Shown in pieces: positions 21,827 to 29,840 of a stretch of DNA of 38,865 bases (positions are counted from its first letter, which is position 1; every line of letters begins with the position of its first letter). The stretch comes from Ruminococcus sp. (GTDB lineage Bacteria > Bacillota > Clostridia > Oscillospirales > Ruminococcaceae): contig JAFXVY010000088.1 of the NCBI GenBank assembly GCA_017534595.1, forward strand, positions 1 to 38,865. Direction: 5' to 3'. Both the position numbers and the translations under genes were made by a program. The notes below the pieces were generated by a model. It saw only the letters and a list, made by a program, of their open reading frames with translations. It searched no databases and was not told the origin of the DNA.

Positions 21827-22657
21827 ATGGGAAAGCTATACATTGTCGGGACGCCGATAGGCAATCTCGGGGATATGACCTTCCGCGCCGTAGAGACGCT
21901 GAAGACGGTTGATTTCATCTGCGCCGAGGACACCCGCGTTACCTCGAAGCTGCTCAGCCATTTTGAGATCAGAAAGCCGCTCGTCAGCTGCCATGAACAC
22001 AATATCCGGCAGGTGGGCGAGGGCATCTGCGAGCGCATACTCGCCGGCGAGAACGCTGCAGCCGTCACCGATGCGGGGATGCCCTGCATCTCCGACCCTG
22101 GCGAGGAGCTGGTAAGGATGTGCTGCGAGCGGGGGATATCCGTCGAGGTAGTCCCGGGACCCACAGCGGCGATGTCTGCGCTGGCGGTAAGCGGTCTGCC
22201 GACCGGGAGATTTCAGTTCGAGGGCTTCCTGCCCACAGATAAGAAGCCGAGACTCGAGCGGCTTGCGGCGGTCAAGGACAGCACGCCGACGCTGATCTTC
22301 TACGAGGCGCCCCACAAGCTGCGGCGCACTCTCGACGATCTGCACAGCTTCCTCGGTGACAGGCACATCTCCCTCTGCCGGGAGCTGACCAAGATACATG
22401 AGGAAGTGCAGCGCGTGACGCTTTCCGAGGCGTGCGCATACTACGCCGAGCACGAGCCGAGAGGAGAATATGTACTTATCGTTGAGGGGGCAGCCGAAAA
22501 GGCCTCCGCAGAGACGATAGAGGAAGCCTTCGCACAGGTGGAGGCACTTGTGGCGAAGGGCGTCAGGGGTGCCGACGCCTGCAAGCAGATCGCTAAGGCG
22601 ACAGGCTTCTCAAAGGGTGAGCTTTACTCTATGCTGCTTGATAAAAATACCGTATGA
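21827..22657 (+). CDS. rsmI: 16S rRNA (cytidine-1402-2'-O)-methyltransferase
   Basis: A 276-residue SAM-dependent enzyme that methylates the ribose of C1402 in the 16S rRNA decoding centre. The tetrapyrrole-methylase fold is marked by GKLYIVGTPIGNLGDMTFRA, CAEDTRVTSKLL, VTDAGMPCISDPG and VPGPTAAMSALAVSGLP; the C-terminal RsmI helical domain follows. The ATG at 21827 has GGGAGG eight bases upstream; an in-frame GTG at 21821 is too close to that site. The stop codon lies inside the first palindrome at 22645-22664. Its grouping with dusB, rimI and a TrmN6-like gene resembles the yabB-rsmI grouping of Bacillus. Confidence 0.95.
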   Translation: MGKLYIVGTPIGNLGDMTFRAVETLKTVDFICAEDTRVTSKLLSHFEIRKPLVSCHEHNIRQVGEGICERILAGENAAAVTDAGMPCISDPGEELVRMCCERGISVEVVPGPTAAMSALAVSGLPTGRFQFEGFLPTDKKPRLERLAAVKDSTPTLIFYEAPHKLRRTLDDLHSFLGDRHISLCRELTKIHEEVQRVTLSEACAYYAEHEPRGEYVLIVEGAAEKASAETIEEAFAQVEALVAKGVRGADACKQIAKATGFSKGELYSMLLDKNTV

Positions 22658-22696
22658 GGTATTTTTATTTACAGTGAAATACAATATACGGTATTT
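22645..22696. promoter_or_regulatory. Tandem palindrome pair before rimI
   Basis: Two 20-bp dyads, at 22645-22664 (AAATACC-GTATGA-GGTATTT, perfect arms) and 22677-22696 (AAATACA-ATATAC-GGTATTT, one arm mismatch), start exactly 32 bp apart. The first contains the rsmI stop codon. The second abuts the GGTGA ribosome binding site of rimI. Same arrangement as at 23872 and 25423. Possible operator pair or paired mRNA hairpins; no sigma-A promoter was recognised here. Confidence 0.8.
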
Positions 22697-22706
22697 GGTG
22701 ATATAA

Positions 22707-23153
22707 ATGCTTGTTATCAGAGATATGACCCTCGCCGACTGTGAGGCAGTAGCGGCGCTGGATAAGGAAGCCTTCTCGAAGCCTATGAGTGCCGAGGGAT
22801 ATCAGCGCGAATACACCAACCCCAACTCGACCACACTGATCGCAGACTTGGACGGCAGCGTGATCGGCTTTGCGAACATCTGGAACATCTGCGGGGACGT
22901 CACCCTCAACAACATCGCGGTGACGGCTTCTCAGCGCTCAAACGGCGCAGGTACGGTGCTTATGCGGGAGATGTTCGTGCGCTTCGCGGGCTGCGATTTC
23001 ATCACGCTTGAGGTCAGGGCGTCCAATGAGGGCGCGATACGCTTCTACAAGCGCTTCGGCTTCCGGCAGGTGGGGCTGCGCCGGGATTTCTACGATCTCC
23101 CGAAGGAGGACGCGCTGCTGATGACGGTATATCTTGAGGACGCACGGAGGTAA
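22707..23153 (+). CDS. rimI: Ribosomal protein S18 alanine N-acetyltransferase (RimI-like GNAT)
   Basis: A 148-residue single-domain GNAT acetyltransferase. The RimI pattern is clear in FITLEVRASNEGAIRFYKRFGFRQVGLRRDFY followed by EDALLMTVYL. The acetyl-CoA loop normally reading R-G-x-G is QRSNGAG here, near residues 73-79. In bacteria RimI acetylates the N-terminus of ribosomal protein S18 and is often encoded with tsaB and tsaD. Here tsaD is two genes downstream and no tsaB or tsaE is seen in the window. The ATG at 22707 has GGTGAT upstream, immediately after the second palindrome. The stop is 2 bp before the methyltransferase start. Confidence 0.88.
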   Translation: MLVIRDMTLADCEAVAALDKEAFSKPMSAEGYQREYTNPNSTTLIADLDGSVIGFANIWNICGDVTLNNIAVTASQRSNGAGTVLMREMFVRFAGCDFITLEVRASNEGAIRFYKRFGFRQVGLRRDFYDLPKEDALLMTVYLEDARR

Positions 23154-23155
23154 CT

Positions 23156-23872
23156 ATGGCTGAGATAGAAGGGCTTTCGGTCGAAAAGCTGCACGACGGC
23201 ATCGAGATCGTGATCTCAAAGGAGCACCGCTTCGGCACCGACGCCTTCCTGCTCGCAGACTTCGCCGCACCGCGGCACAAGGACAGCGTCTGCGATCTGT
23301 GTACCGGCAGCGGGATCATAGCGCTGCTGATGTATCAGAATTTCAAGCCGAAGCATATCGAAGCGGTGGAGATACAGCAGGAGGCTCACGAGCTTTTGAA
23401 AATGACCCTCTCCCGCACCGGGATAGACTGCATAACGCCGATCCTCGGGGATCTGAGAGAGTACCGCCCCGAAAAGGAGCTGGATCTCATCACCTGCAAC
23501 CCGCCCTACAAGATCAACGGGACCGGGGCGAAGAACGATACCGAGGCTTCGTCGATAGCGCGGCACGAGCTGATGTGTACGATCGGGGACGTGTGCGCGG
23601 CGGCAAAGCGTTCGCTGCGTTTCGGCGGGAGGCTGTGCGTCTGCAACAGACCCGAGCGGCTCTGTGATATAATGGTCGCGATGCGCGAAAACGGAATTGA
23701 GCCAAAGCGTGTACGGTTCGTCAGCAAGACCCCGGAGACGGCGCCGTGGCTCGTGCTTGTGGACGGCCGCAAGGGCGGCACGAGCTTTCTGAAGGTCGAG
23801 CCCCAGCTCTATACCATGAACCCCGACGGGACATTCACCGATGAATTGAAAAGGATATACAGACAGATATAA
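23156..23872 (+). CDS. TrmN6/YabB-like tRNA (adenine-N6)-methyltransferase
   Basis: A 238-residue Rossmann-fold methyltransferase. HRFGTDAFLLADFA near 22-35 and CDLCTGSGIIALLM (SAM-binding motif I) are typical of the TrmN6/YfiC/YabB group, and the catalytic motif NPPY lies in ITCNPPYKING. E. coli TrmN6 methylates A37 of tRNA1(Val); the target in this organism is inferred only. The start is 2 bp after rimI, giving a tightly coupled two-gene unit. The last base of the stop codon overlaps the next palindrome pair. Confidence 0.87.
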   Translation: MAEIEGLSVEKLHDGIEIVISKEHRFGTDAFLLADFAAPRHKDSVCDLCTGSGIIALLMYQNFKPKHIEAVEIQQEAHELLKMTLSRTGIDCITPILGDLREYRPEKELDLITCNPPYKINGTGAKNDTEASSIARHELMCTIGDVCAAAKRSLRFGGRLCVCNRPERLCDIMVAMRENGIEPKRVRFVSKTPETAPWLVLVDGRKGGTSFLKVEPQLYTMNPDGTFTDELKRIYRQI

Positions 23873-23923
23873 AATACCATATAAGGTATTTTGTGATTTA
23901 CATAAATACCTTATACGGTATTC
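23872..23923. promoter_or_regulatory. Tandem palindrome pair before tsaD
   Basis: Dyads at 23872-23891 (AAATACC-ATATAA-GGTATTT, perfect arms) and 23904-23923 (AAATACC-TTATAC-GGTATTC, one mismatch) again start 32 bp apart with a 12-bp spacer. The second is followed within one base by the GGAG site of tsaD. Confidence 0.8.
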
Positions 23924-23936
23924 CGGAGATGATACA

Positions 23937-24968
23937 ATGAGAATACTTGCAATAGAATCCTCCTGCGACGAGACCGCCTGCGCGATCGTCGAGGACGGTG
24001 TGAAGATACTTTCAAATATAGTTGCGACACAGATCTCGGAGCACAGGCTATACGGCGGTGTCGTTCCCGAGATCGCCTCGCGTATGCACGCCGAGTGCAT
24101 ATATCAGGTGGTCGAGGAGGCGCTTTGCGAGGCCTCCTGCACCCTTGCGAACATCGACGCGATAGCCGTGACCTACGCGCCGGGACTTATCGGTGCGCTG
24201 CTGGTCGGCATAAGCTTTGCCAAGGGTCTTGCTCTGTCCACCGGCAAGCCGCTCATACCCGTACACCACATCGCGGGGCACATCGCCGCGAACTACATCT
24301 CACACCCCGATCTCAGGCCGCCGTATCTCTGCCTTGTGGTCAGCGGCGGGCATTCGCATATCGTTGAGGTGCTGGATTATACCACCTATCACGTTGTCGG
24401 CAGGACCCATGACGACGCGGCGGGCGAGTGCTTTGACAAGGTCGCGCGCACACTCGGCTACGAGTACCCCGGCGGACGGTTCATCGACTCGGCGGCACGC
24501 TTCGGCAACCCGATAGCCTACCGCTTCCCCCACCCGAAGGTGGACGGCTGCGAGTATGATTTCTCATTCTCCGGGCTCAAGACGGCGGTGATAAACCTTG
24601 TCCACAACGCGGAGCAGAAGGGCGAAACACTGGTGCGCGAGGACATCGCCGCATCCTTCCAGCGGACTGTCTGCGAGATACTTGTGGGCAAGACGATGGC
24701 TGCCGCCGAGGCTCTCGGCTACAAGAACATCGGCCTCGCGGGGGGCGTATCCGCCAACTCGGGAGTCCGCAGCGCACTCAAACAGGCCTGCGATCAGCGC
24801 GGGTTCAGGCTGTTCATGCCCGAGCTGCGCTATTGCGGCGACAATGCGGCAATGATCGGCTGCCAGGCCTACTACGATTTTCTTGCCGGCAAGCGCGCCG
24901 ACCAGTCGCTCAACGGCATCGCAACGCTCTCCCTCGACAAGCTTGCTGCCGGTGAGGGAGGACTTTGA
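23937..24968 (+). CDS. tsaD: tRNA N6-adenosine threonylcarbamoyltransferase
   Basis: A 343-residue Kae1/TsaD protein that transfers threonylcarbamoyl to A37 of ANN-decoding tRNAs (t6A), working with TsaB and TsaE. LAIESSCDETACAIV opens the ASKHA ATPase fold. The metal-binding pair His 111 and His 115 lies in HHIAGHIAANY. LVVSGGHSHI, DDAAGECFDKVAR, YPGGRFIDSAA, FSFSGLKTA and GGVSANSGVR are all intact, so the enzyme should be active. The ATG at 23937 has GGAGA upstream. The stop codon directly abuts the next gene. tsaB and tsaE must lie elsewhere in the genome. Confidence 0.97.
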   Translation: MRILAIESSCDETACAIVEDGVKILSNIVATQISEHRLYGGVVPEIASRMHAECIYQVVEEALCEASCTLANIDAIAVTYAPGLIGALLVGISFAKGLALSTGKPLIPVHHIAGHIAANYISHPDLRPPYLCLVVSGGHSHIVEVLDYTTYHVVGRTHDDAAGECFDKVARTLGYEYPGGRFIDSAARFGNPIAYRFPHPKVDGCEYDFSFSGLKTAVINLVHNAEQKGETLVREDIAASFQRTVCEILVGKTMAAAEALGYKNIGLAGGVSANSGVRSALKQACDQRGFRLFMPELRYCGDNAAMIGCQAYYDFLAGKRADQSLNGIATLSLDKLAAGEGGL

Positions 24969-25424
24969 ATGGACGCCTTTGAAGATAAGCTCGGGGATGT
25001 CTTCATTGCCTTCGGGCGCGGACGCACTGCGGTGCTCTCCACAAGCGAGGGCGGGAGGGTATCCTCCCGAATGATGAGCGTCGTGCTGATCGACGGAGAG
25101 TTTTACTTCCAGACAGACCGCACGATGAGAAAGTACCGCCAGCTCTGCGCTGACCCTAATGCGGCACTGTGCGCGGACAACATACAGATAGAGGGAACGT
25201 GCAGAGAGCTCGGACACCCCGCCGGGCACCCGGAGTTCTGCGAGGCATTCAAAAGCACCTTTCGCGGCTCGTTTGACGCCTACACGAACCTCTCGAACGA
25301 AAGGCTCTTTGCGCTCACACCTGTATATATCAAGCGCTGGTTATATATCGACGGCAAGCCATATACCGAGACATTCGATATACCGGGCAGAGTATACGAG
25401 CTGAAAGCATACATAAGCGAGTAA
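24969..25424 (+). CDS. Pyridoxamine 5'-phosphate oxidase-like flavoprotein
   Basis: A 151-residue protein with the split-barrel FMN-binding fold of the PNPOx-like superfamily: TAVLSTSEGGRVSSRMMSVV, DGEFYFQTDRTMRKYRQL and NAALCADNIQIEGTCREL are the characteristic strands. It is too short for a classical PdxH, so it is better called a PNPOx-like or heme/F420-type relative with unknown substrate. The ATG follows the tsaD stop without a gap and GGTGAGGGAGG lies inside the tsaD end, so translation is probably coupled. A functional link to t6A formation is not evident. Its stop codon overlaps the third palindrome pair by two bases. Confidence 0.82.
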   Translation: MDAFEDKLGDVFIAFGRGRTAVLSTSEGGRVSSRMMSVVLIDGEFYFQTDRTMRKYRQLCADPNAALCADNIQIEGTCRELGHPAGHPEFCEAFKSTFRGSFDAYTNLSNERLFALTPVYIKRWLYIDGKPYTETFDIPGRVYELKAYISE

Positions 25425-25474
25425 ATACTGCATAAGGTATTTGCGTTATGATTAAAATACCGTATATGGTATTT
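25423..25474. promoter_or_regulatory. Tandem palindrome pair before polA
   Basis: Dyads at 25423-25442 (AAATACT-GCATAA-GGTATTT, one mismatch) and 25455-25474 (AAATACC-GTATAT-GGTATTT, perfect arms) start 32 bp apart with a 12-bp spacer. The second is followed by TGGAGG, the polA ribosome binding site. Confidence 0.8.
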
Positions 25475-25486
25475 TGGAGGTAGAGT

Positions 25487-28027
25487 ATGAAGCTTCTTGC
25501 AATAGACGGCAACAGTATAATGAACCGTGCATTCTACGGGATAAAGGCTCTTGCGAACTCAAAGGGTATCCCCACCAATGCGCTCACCGGTTTTATGAAC
25601 ATATATCTCAAGGAGATCGCCGAGGTGCAGCCCGACTGCGTCGCGGTGGCTTTTGATATGCGTGCGCCCACGTTCAGGCACAAGGCCTCCGCCGAGTACA
25701 AGGCCAACAGAAAGGGCATGCCGGAGGAGCTGGCTCAGCAGATGCCTCTCATCAAGCAGCTGCTCGGTCTGCTCGGGATAAAGACCGTCGAGTGCGAGGG
25801 CTATGAGGCCGACGATATCCTCGGCACTCTCTCCAAGACCGCTGCTGACAGCGGCAGCGAGTGCTGCATCCTGACCGGCGACCGCGACAGCCTCCAGCTC
25901 GTCTCGGACAAGGTCACGGTGCGGCTTGCCGGCACCAAGGAGACCAAGGTCTACACCCCCGAACGCATCAATGAGGAATACGGCATCGAGCCGAGGCAGT
26001 TCATCGAGGTCAAGGCGCTCATGGGCGACAGCTCCGACAACTACGGCGGAGTCAAGGGAATCGGCGAAAAGGGCGCATTCGAGCTTATCAGAAAGTACGG
26101 CTCGGTGGACGAGCTCTACACTCACCTTGATGAGATCAAGGCCGGTTCGGCGCTGAGAAACAACCTCGAGAGCGGTCATCAGGACGCCCTCGACAGCCGC
26201 TTTCTTGCAGAGATCTGCCTTACCGCTCCCATCGAATCCGCCACCGAGAGCTACCGCCTTGCCGCCCCGGACGCAGAGGGCGTGAAGCGTTTTCTTGCCG
26301 AGCTTGAGATGTTCAAGCTCATAGACCGCCTCGAGCTGGGCTCCGACGATGCGGCGCCGGTAACGGAAAACCGCGTAAAGGCTTCGGATCTGCCCGCGTT
26401 TGAGGTCTGTGAGCTGAGTAAGGATACCCTCACCGCTCACGGAAACGAATACAGCTGCTTTACCTGCTCAGACGGCAGGCTTGCCGTGGTCTGGGGGCAG
26501 AGCATATATCACACCGAAGACCCGGAGCTCATGCTTGAATATTTCTCCTGCGAGGGCGAGAAGAGCTGCCTCGAGGCCAAGGCCGCCCACAAGGCCGCCA
26601 TGCTCGCGGGCAGGGAGCTTCGCGGGCTGACCTTCGCCTGCGATCTGGCGGGCTACCTGCTCAATTCGCTGACCAAGACCTACACCGCCGAGAGCCTTGC
26701 GCTTTCCTACGGCGTGATCTACCGCTCGGATGCGGGAGAGTATTCCGACGCCGCAACGGTCCCTGCGCTGACGGAATGTCTGCGCCTGAAGCTCGAGGCG
26801 GAGGATATGATGAAGCTCTATAACGACATCGAGCTGCCCCTCTGCGAAGTGCTGGCTTCTATGGAGGTCTGCGGTGTCCGCGCCGATGCCGACGGCATCA
26901 GGGAATTCGGCGCCGCGCTGGAAAATGACATCTCCTCCCTCGAGGCTCAGATCTATGAGAATGCCGGCAAAGAGTTCAACATCCTCTCGCCCAAGCAGCT
27001 CGGAACGGTGCTGTTCGAGGATCTCGGCCTCCCCTGCCGCAAGAAGACCAAGTCCGGCTACTCCACCGATGCAGAGGTTCTCGAGGAGCTCGTCAACAGG
27101 CACCCGATAGTTCAGCAGGTGCTCGATTACCGTACCCTCACAAAGCTCAGATCCACCTATGTTGAGGGTCTGCTCAAGGAGATCCGCGAGGACGGTAGGG
27201 TACACTCCGTCTTCAAGCAGACCGAGACCCGTACCGGGCGCATATCCTCGGCGGAGCCCAATATGCAGAACATCCCCGTGCGCAAGGAGCTGGGGCGCAA
27301 TATGAGAAAATTCTTCATCGCCGCGGAGGGCTGCACCCTCGTCGATGCCGACTACAGCCAGATAGAGCTGCGTGTGCTCGCATCGGTCTGCGGGGATGAG
27401 AATATGCAGGCCGCCTTCAAGGAGGGGCGGGACATCCACCGCTCTACGGCGGCGCAGGTGTTCGACCTGCCCGAGGACTTCGTCTCGCCGGAGATGAGGT
27501 CAGCGGCAAAGGCCGTAAACTTCGGCATAATCTACGGCATAGGCCCCTTCTCGCTGGCAAAGGATATCGGCGTCTCGCAGAAGGAAGCCAAGCAGTATAT
27601 CCAGAGCTATCTTGCAAACTACCCCAAGGTCTCGCAGTTCATGGACAAGACCGTCGAGGACGGCATCAGGAACGGCTATGTCACCACGATCTTCGGCAGG
27701 CGCAGACCCATACCCGAGCTGCGTGCCGGCAACAAGACCGTTCAGGCCTTCGGCAAGCGTGCCGCCATGAACGCCCCGATACAGGGCGCTGCGGCGGATA
27801 TAATCAAGCTCGCCATGGTCAAGGTATACAGGAGATTGAAGTCCGAAAATTTGGACGCAAAGCTTATCCTGCAAGTACACGACGAGCTTATAATAGAATG
27901 CTCGGAGGAGCTGGCGGAGCGGGTATCCGCGCTGCTCAAGGAGGAAATGGAGAATGTTGTGAGCCTCGCCGTCCCCATGACGGCTGACGTCCACAGCGGA
28001 AAGAGCTGGTATATCGCCAAGGGGTGA
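25487..28027 (+). CDS. polA: DNA polymerase I
   Basis: An 846-residue family A polymerase for gap filling and primer removal. The N-terminal 5'-3' exonuclease (LAIDGNSIMNRAFYG, CEGYEADDILGTLS, LTGDRDSLQLV, GDSSDNYGGVKGIGEKGA) occupies about residues 1-290. The middle region has the spacing of a 3'-5' exonuclease domain but no recognisable DxE motif, so proofreading is probably lost, as in Bacillus and Thermus Pol I. The polymerase domain is intact: motif A DADYSQIELR, motif B KAVNFGIIYG, motif C QVHDELIIE. The ATG at 25487 follows GGAGG next to a palindrome pair. Confidence 0.97.
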   Translation: MKLLAIDGNSIMNRAFYGIKALANSKGIPTNALTGFMNIYLKEIAEVQPDCVAVAFDMRAPTFRHKASAEYKANRKGMPEELAQQMPLIKQLLGLLGIKTVECEGYEADDILGTLSKTAADSGSECCILTGDRDSLQLVSDKVTVRLAGTKETKVYTPERINEEYGIEPRQFIEVKALMGDSSDNYGGVKGIGEKGAFELIRKYGSVDELYTHLDEIKAGSALRNNLESGHQDALDSRFLAEICLTAPIESATESYRLAAPDAEGVKRFLAELEMFKLIDRLELGSDDAAPVTENRVKASDLPAFEVCELSKDTLTAHGNEYSCFTCSDGRLAVVWGQSIYHTEDPELMLEYFSCEGEKSCLEAKAAHKAAMLAGRELRGLTFACDLAGYLLNSLTKTYTAESLALSYGVIYRSDAGEYSDAATVPALTECLRLKLEAEDMMKLYNDIELPLCEVLASMEVCGVRADADGIREFGAALENDISSLEAQIYENAGKEFNILSPKQLGTVLFEDLGLPCRKKTKSGYSTDAEVLEELVNRHPIVQQVLDYRTLTKLRSTYVEGLLKEIREDGRVHSVFKQTETRTGRISSAEPNMQNIPVRKELGRNMRKFFIAAEGCTLVDADYSQIELRVLASVCGDENMQAAFKEGRDIHRSTAAQVFDLPEDFVSPEMRSAAKAVNFGIIYGIGPFSLAKDIGVSQKEAKQYIQSYLANYPKVSQFMDKTVEDGIRNGYVTTIFGRRRPIPELRAGNKTVQAFGKRAAMNAPIQGAAADIIKLAMVKVYRRLKSENLDAKLILQVHDELIIECSEELAERVSALLKEEMENVVSLAVPMTADVHSGKSWYIAKG

Positions 28028-28032
28028 TATCA

Positions 28033-29085
28033 ATGCACGATTACCGGCATGAGCTTTTGACAAGGAGAAAAATGATCTACTATACAGATGAACACGTAAC
28101 CGTCCGCGGGCTTAAGGAGAGCGACGCTGAATACTTCGCCTCCGAGGAGCGCACCCAGGGCTGGAACTCCACCCGCGAGAAATACGATATGCGCCTGCGG
28201 CATCAGGCCGAGGGCCGATGCCTTGCGCTGGTCGCAGATCTTGACGGCGTACCCGCGGGGTATATAAACCTGTATTTCAGCATGAGCGAGGGGCCCTTTG
28301 CCGGCAGCGAGTGGCCGGAGATCGTCGATTTCGGCGTGCTGCAAAAGTTTCAGAAGCGCGGCATAGGCACCATCCTCATGGACGCCGCAGAGCGCCTCGC
28401 AGCTGAGCGCTCCGACACGGTCTGCCTTGCGGTGGGGCTTCACAACGGCTACGGCTCCGCACAGCGGATGTACGCCAAGCGTGGGTATATCCCCGACGGG
28501 ACGGGAGCATGGTACGCAGGCAAGCCCTGCACCCCATACGACAGCGTCTGCACCGTCGATGACGATCTTGTGATCTTTATGTCGAAGCAGCTCAAAAGCG
28601 AAGCGGTCACAAGGTTTGAATCGGAGAACATCAGATATGTCGATGTTACCGAGCTCCTGACGGATGATTACCTCACGATGGTAAACGACCTCGAGAATGT
28701 GGGGAGGTTCATTTCAAGGCGTACCGAGCCCGTGACCAGAGCTGAGGAGCTGGGGTGGATACACGGCGTGATCACAGAGAAGCCGCCGCTGTTTTCTATG
28801 ATCGAGAAGCAGACCGGTGAATTCATCGGGAACATCGAGCTTCGAGCCCCCGACGGCACCTGTGCCGAGCTCGGCATCTCGATAACCGCCGCCAAGCAGG
28901 AACGAGGCTTCGGAAAGGAAGCTATCGCTGCGATCCTCGGATACGGCAGGAGAGAGCTGGGGCTTAAAAGAGTATTCCTGAAAGTATATCCGGAAAACGC
29001 ACGAGCTATCCATGTTTATGGAAAGTGCGGATTTTCCGAATATGACCGGACAGAGGATGAGATATTCATGGAGCAGGAGCTGTAA
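28033..29085 (+). CDS. Protein with two fused GNAT acetyltransferase domains
   Basis: A 350-residue protein built of two N-acetyltransferase folds. Domain 1 (about residues 15-175) has VTVRGLKESDAEYF, and LQKFQKRGIGTILMDAAERLA carries the acetyl-CoA loop. Domain 2 (about 195-350) has FIGNIELR, ELGISITAAKQERGFGKEAI and YPENARAIHVYGKCGFSEYDRTEDEIFM, close to RimJ/RimL-type acetyltransferases. Substrates are unknown. The ATG at 28033 has AAGGGGTGAT upstream, right after the polA stop; an alternative ATG at 28072 with AAGGAG also fits and would remove 13 residues. It continues the polA transcript. Confidence 0.8.
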   Translation: MHDYRHELLTRRKMIYYTDEHVTVRGLKESDAEYFASEERTQGWNSTREKYDMRLRHQAEGRCLALVADLDGVPAGYINLYFSMSEGPFAGSEWPEIVDFGVLQKFQKRGIGTILMDAAERLAAERSDTVCLAVGLHNGYGSAQRMYAKRGYIPDGTGAWYAGKPCTPYDSVCTVDDDLVIFMSKQLKSEAVTRFESENIRYVDVTELLTDDYLTMVNDLENVGRFISRRTEPVTRAEELGWIHGVITEKPPLFSMIEKQTGEFIGNIELRAPDGTCAELGISITAAKQERGFGKEAIAAILGYGRRELGLKRVFLKVYPENARAIHVYGKCGFSEYDRTEDEIFMEQEL

Positions 29086-29117
29086 AAAGCTATGCTCCGT
29101 GCGAACGGGAGTAAGCT

Positions 29118-29819
29118 ATGGCATTTGTTGAATTCAAGAACGTATACAAGCGCTACAAAATGGGCGAGATAATCATAAGCGCCAGCGACGGCGTCACCTT
29201 CGAGATCGAAAAGGGCGAGTTCGTCGTCATCGTCGGCGAGTCGGGTGCCGGAAAGACCACCATACTCAATATGCTGGGCGGCATGGATACCTGCGACGAG
29301 GGCGAGATCATCGTGGACGGGAACAATATCGCGGCCTTCAACCGGCGTCAGCTGACCTCCTACCGCCGGTTCGATATCGGCTTTGTGTTCCAGTTCTACA
29401 ACCTTGTGGGCAACCTGACCGCCAAGGAGAACGTGGAGCTTGCGGTGCAGATCTGCCGCGACGCCTCCGACCCGGTGGAGGTGCTCAGAGAGGTCGGCCT
29501 CGGCGAGAGGATAGACAACTTCCCCTCGCAGCTTTCGGGCGGCGAGCAGCAGAGGGTCTCGATAGCCCGTGCGCTTGCAAAAAATCCCAAGCTGCTGCTC
29601 TGCGACGAGCCCACCGGCGCTCTCGACTACAACACCGGCAAGACCATACTCAAGCTTTTGCAGGACACCTGCCGCCGCACAGGTATGACGGTCATAGTCA
29701 TAACCCACAACTCGGCGATAGCTCCCATGGCTGACAGGGTGATCCGCATAAAGAACAGCAAGGTACACAGCGTGACCCGCAGCAGCTCCCCCGCCGATGT
29801 TTCGACGATCGAATGGTAG
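29118..29819 (+). CDS. ABC transporter ATP-binding protein (MacB/LolD type) without a permease
   Basis: A 233-residue nucleotide-binding protein of the MacB/LolD/FtsE-like group. Walker A is GESGAGKTT at 40-48, the Q-loop is [19 protein letters not shown], the signature is [14 protein letters not shown] at about 139-152, and Walker B is [12 protein letters not shown]. Such ATPases normally pair with an FtsX/MacB-like permease for extrusion or lipoprotein release. No such permease lies next to it: upstream is the double GNAT gene and 21 bp downstream is an ion channel. The partner must be elsewhere or the protein has another role. The ATG at 29118 follows GGGAGT. Confidence 0.9.
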   Translation: MAFVEFKNVYKRYKMGEIIISASDGVTFEIEKGEFVVIVGESGAGKTTILNMLGGMDTCDEGEIIVDGNNIAAFNRRQLTSYRRFDIGFVFQFYNLVGNLTAKENVELAVQICRDASDPVEVLREVGLGERIDNFPSQLSGGEQQRVSIARALAKNPKLLLCDEPTGALDYNTGKTILKLLQDTCRRTGMTVIVITHNSAIAPMADRVIRIKNSKVHSVTRSSSPADVSTIEW

Positions 29820-29840
29820 CCGACAGAAGGAGGCCGTGGC

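Noticed and set aside
22645-25474. Repeated palindromes as a CRISPR array
   Set aside because: The copies are in three separate pairs kilobases apart with genes between them; the 12-bp spacers are far too short and no cas genes are present.
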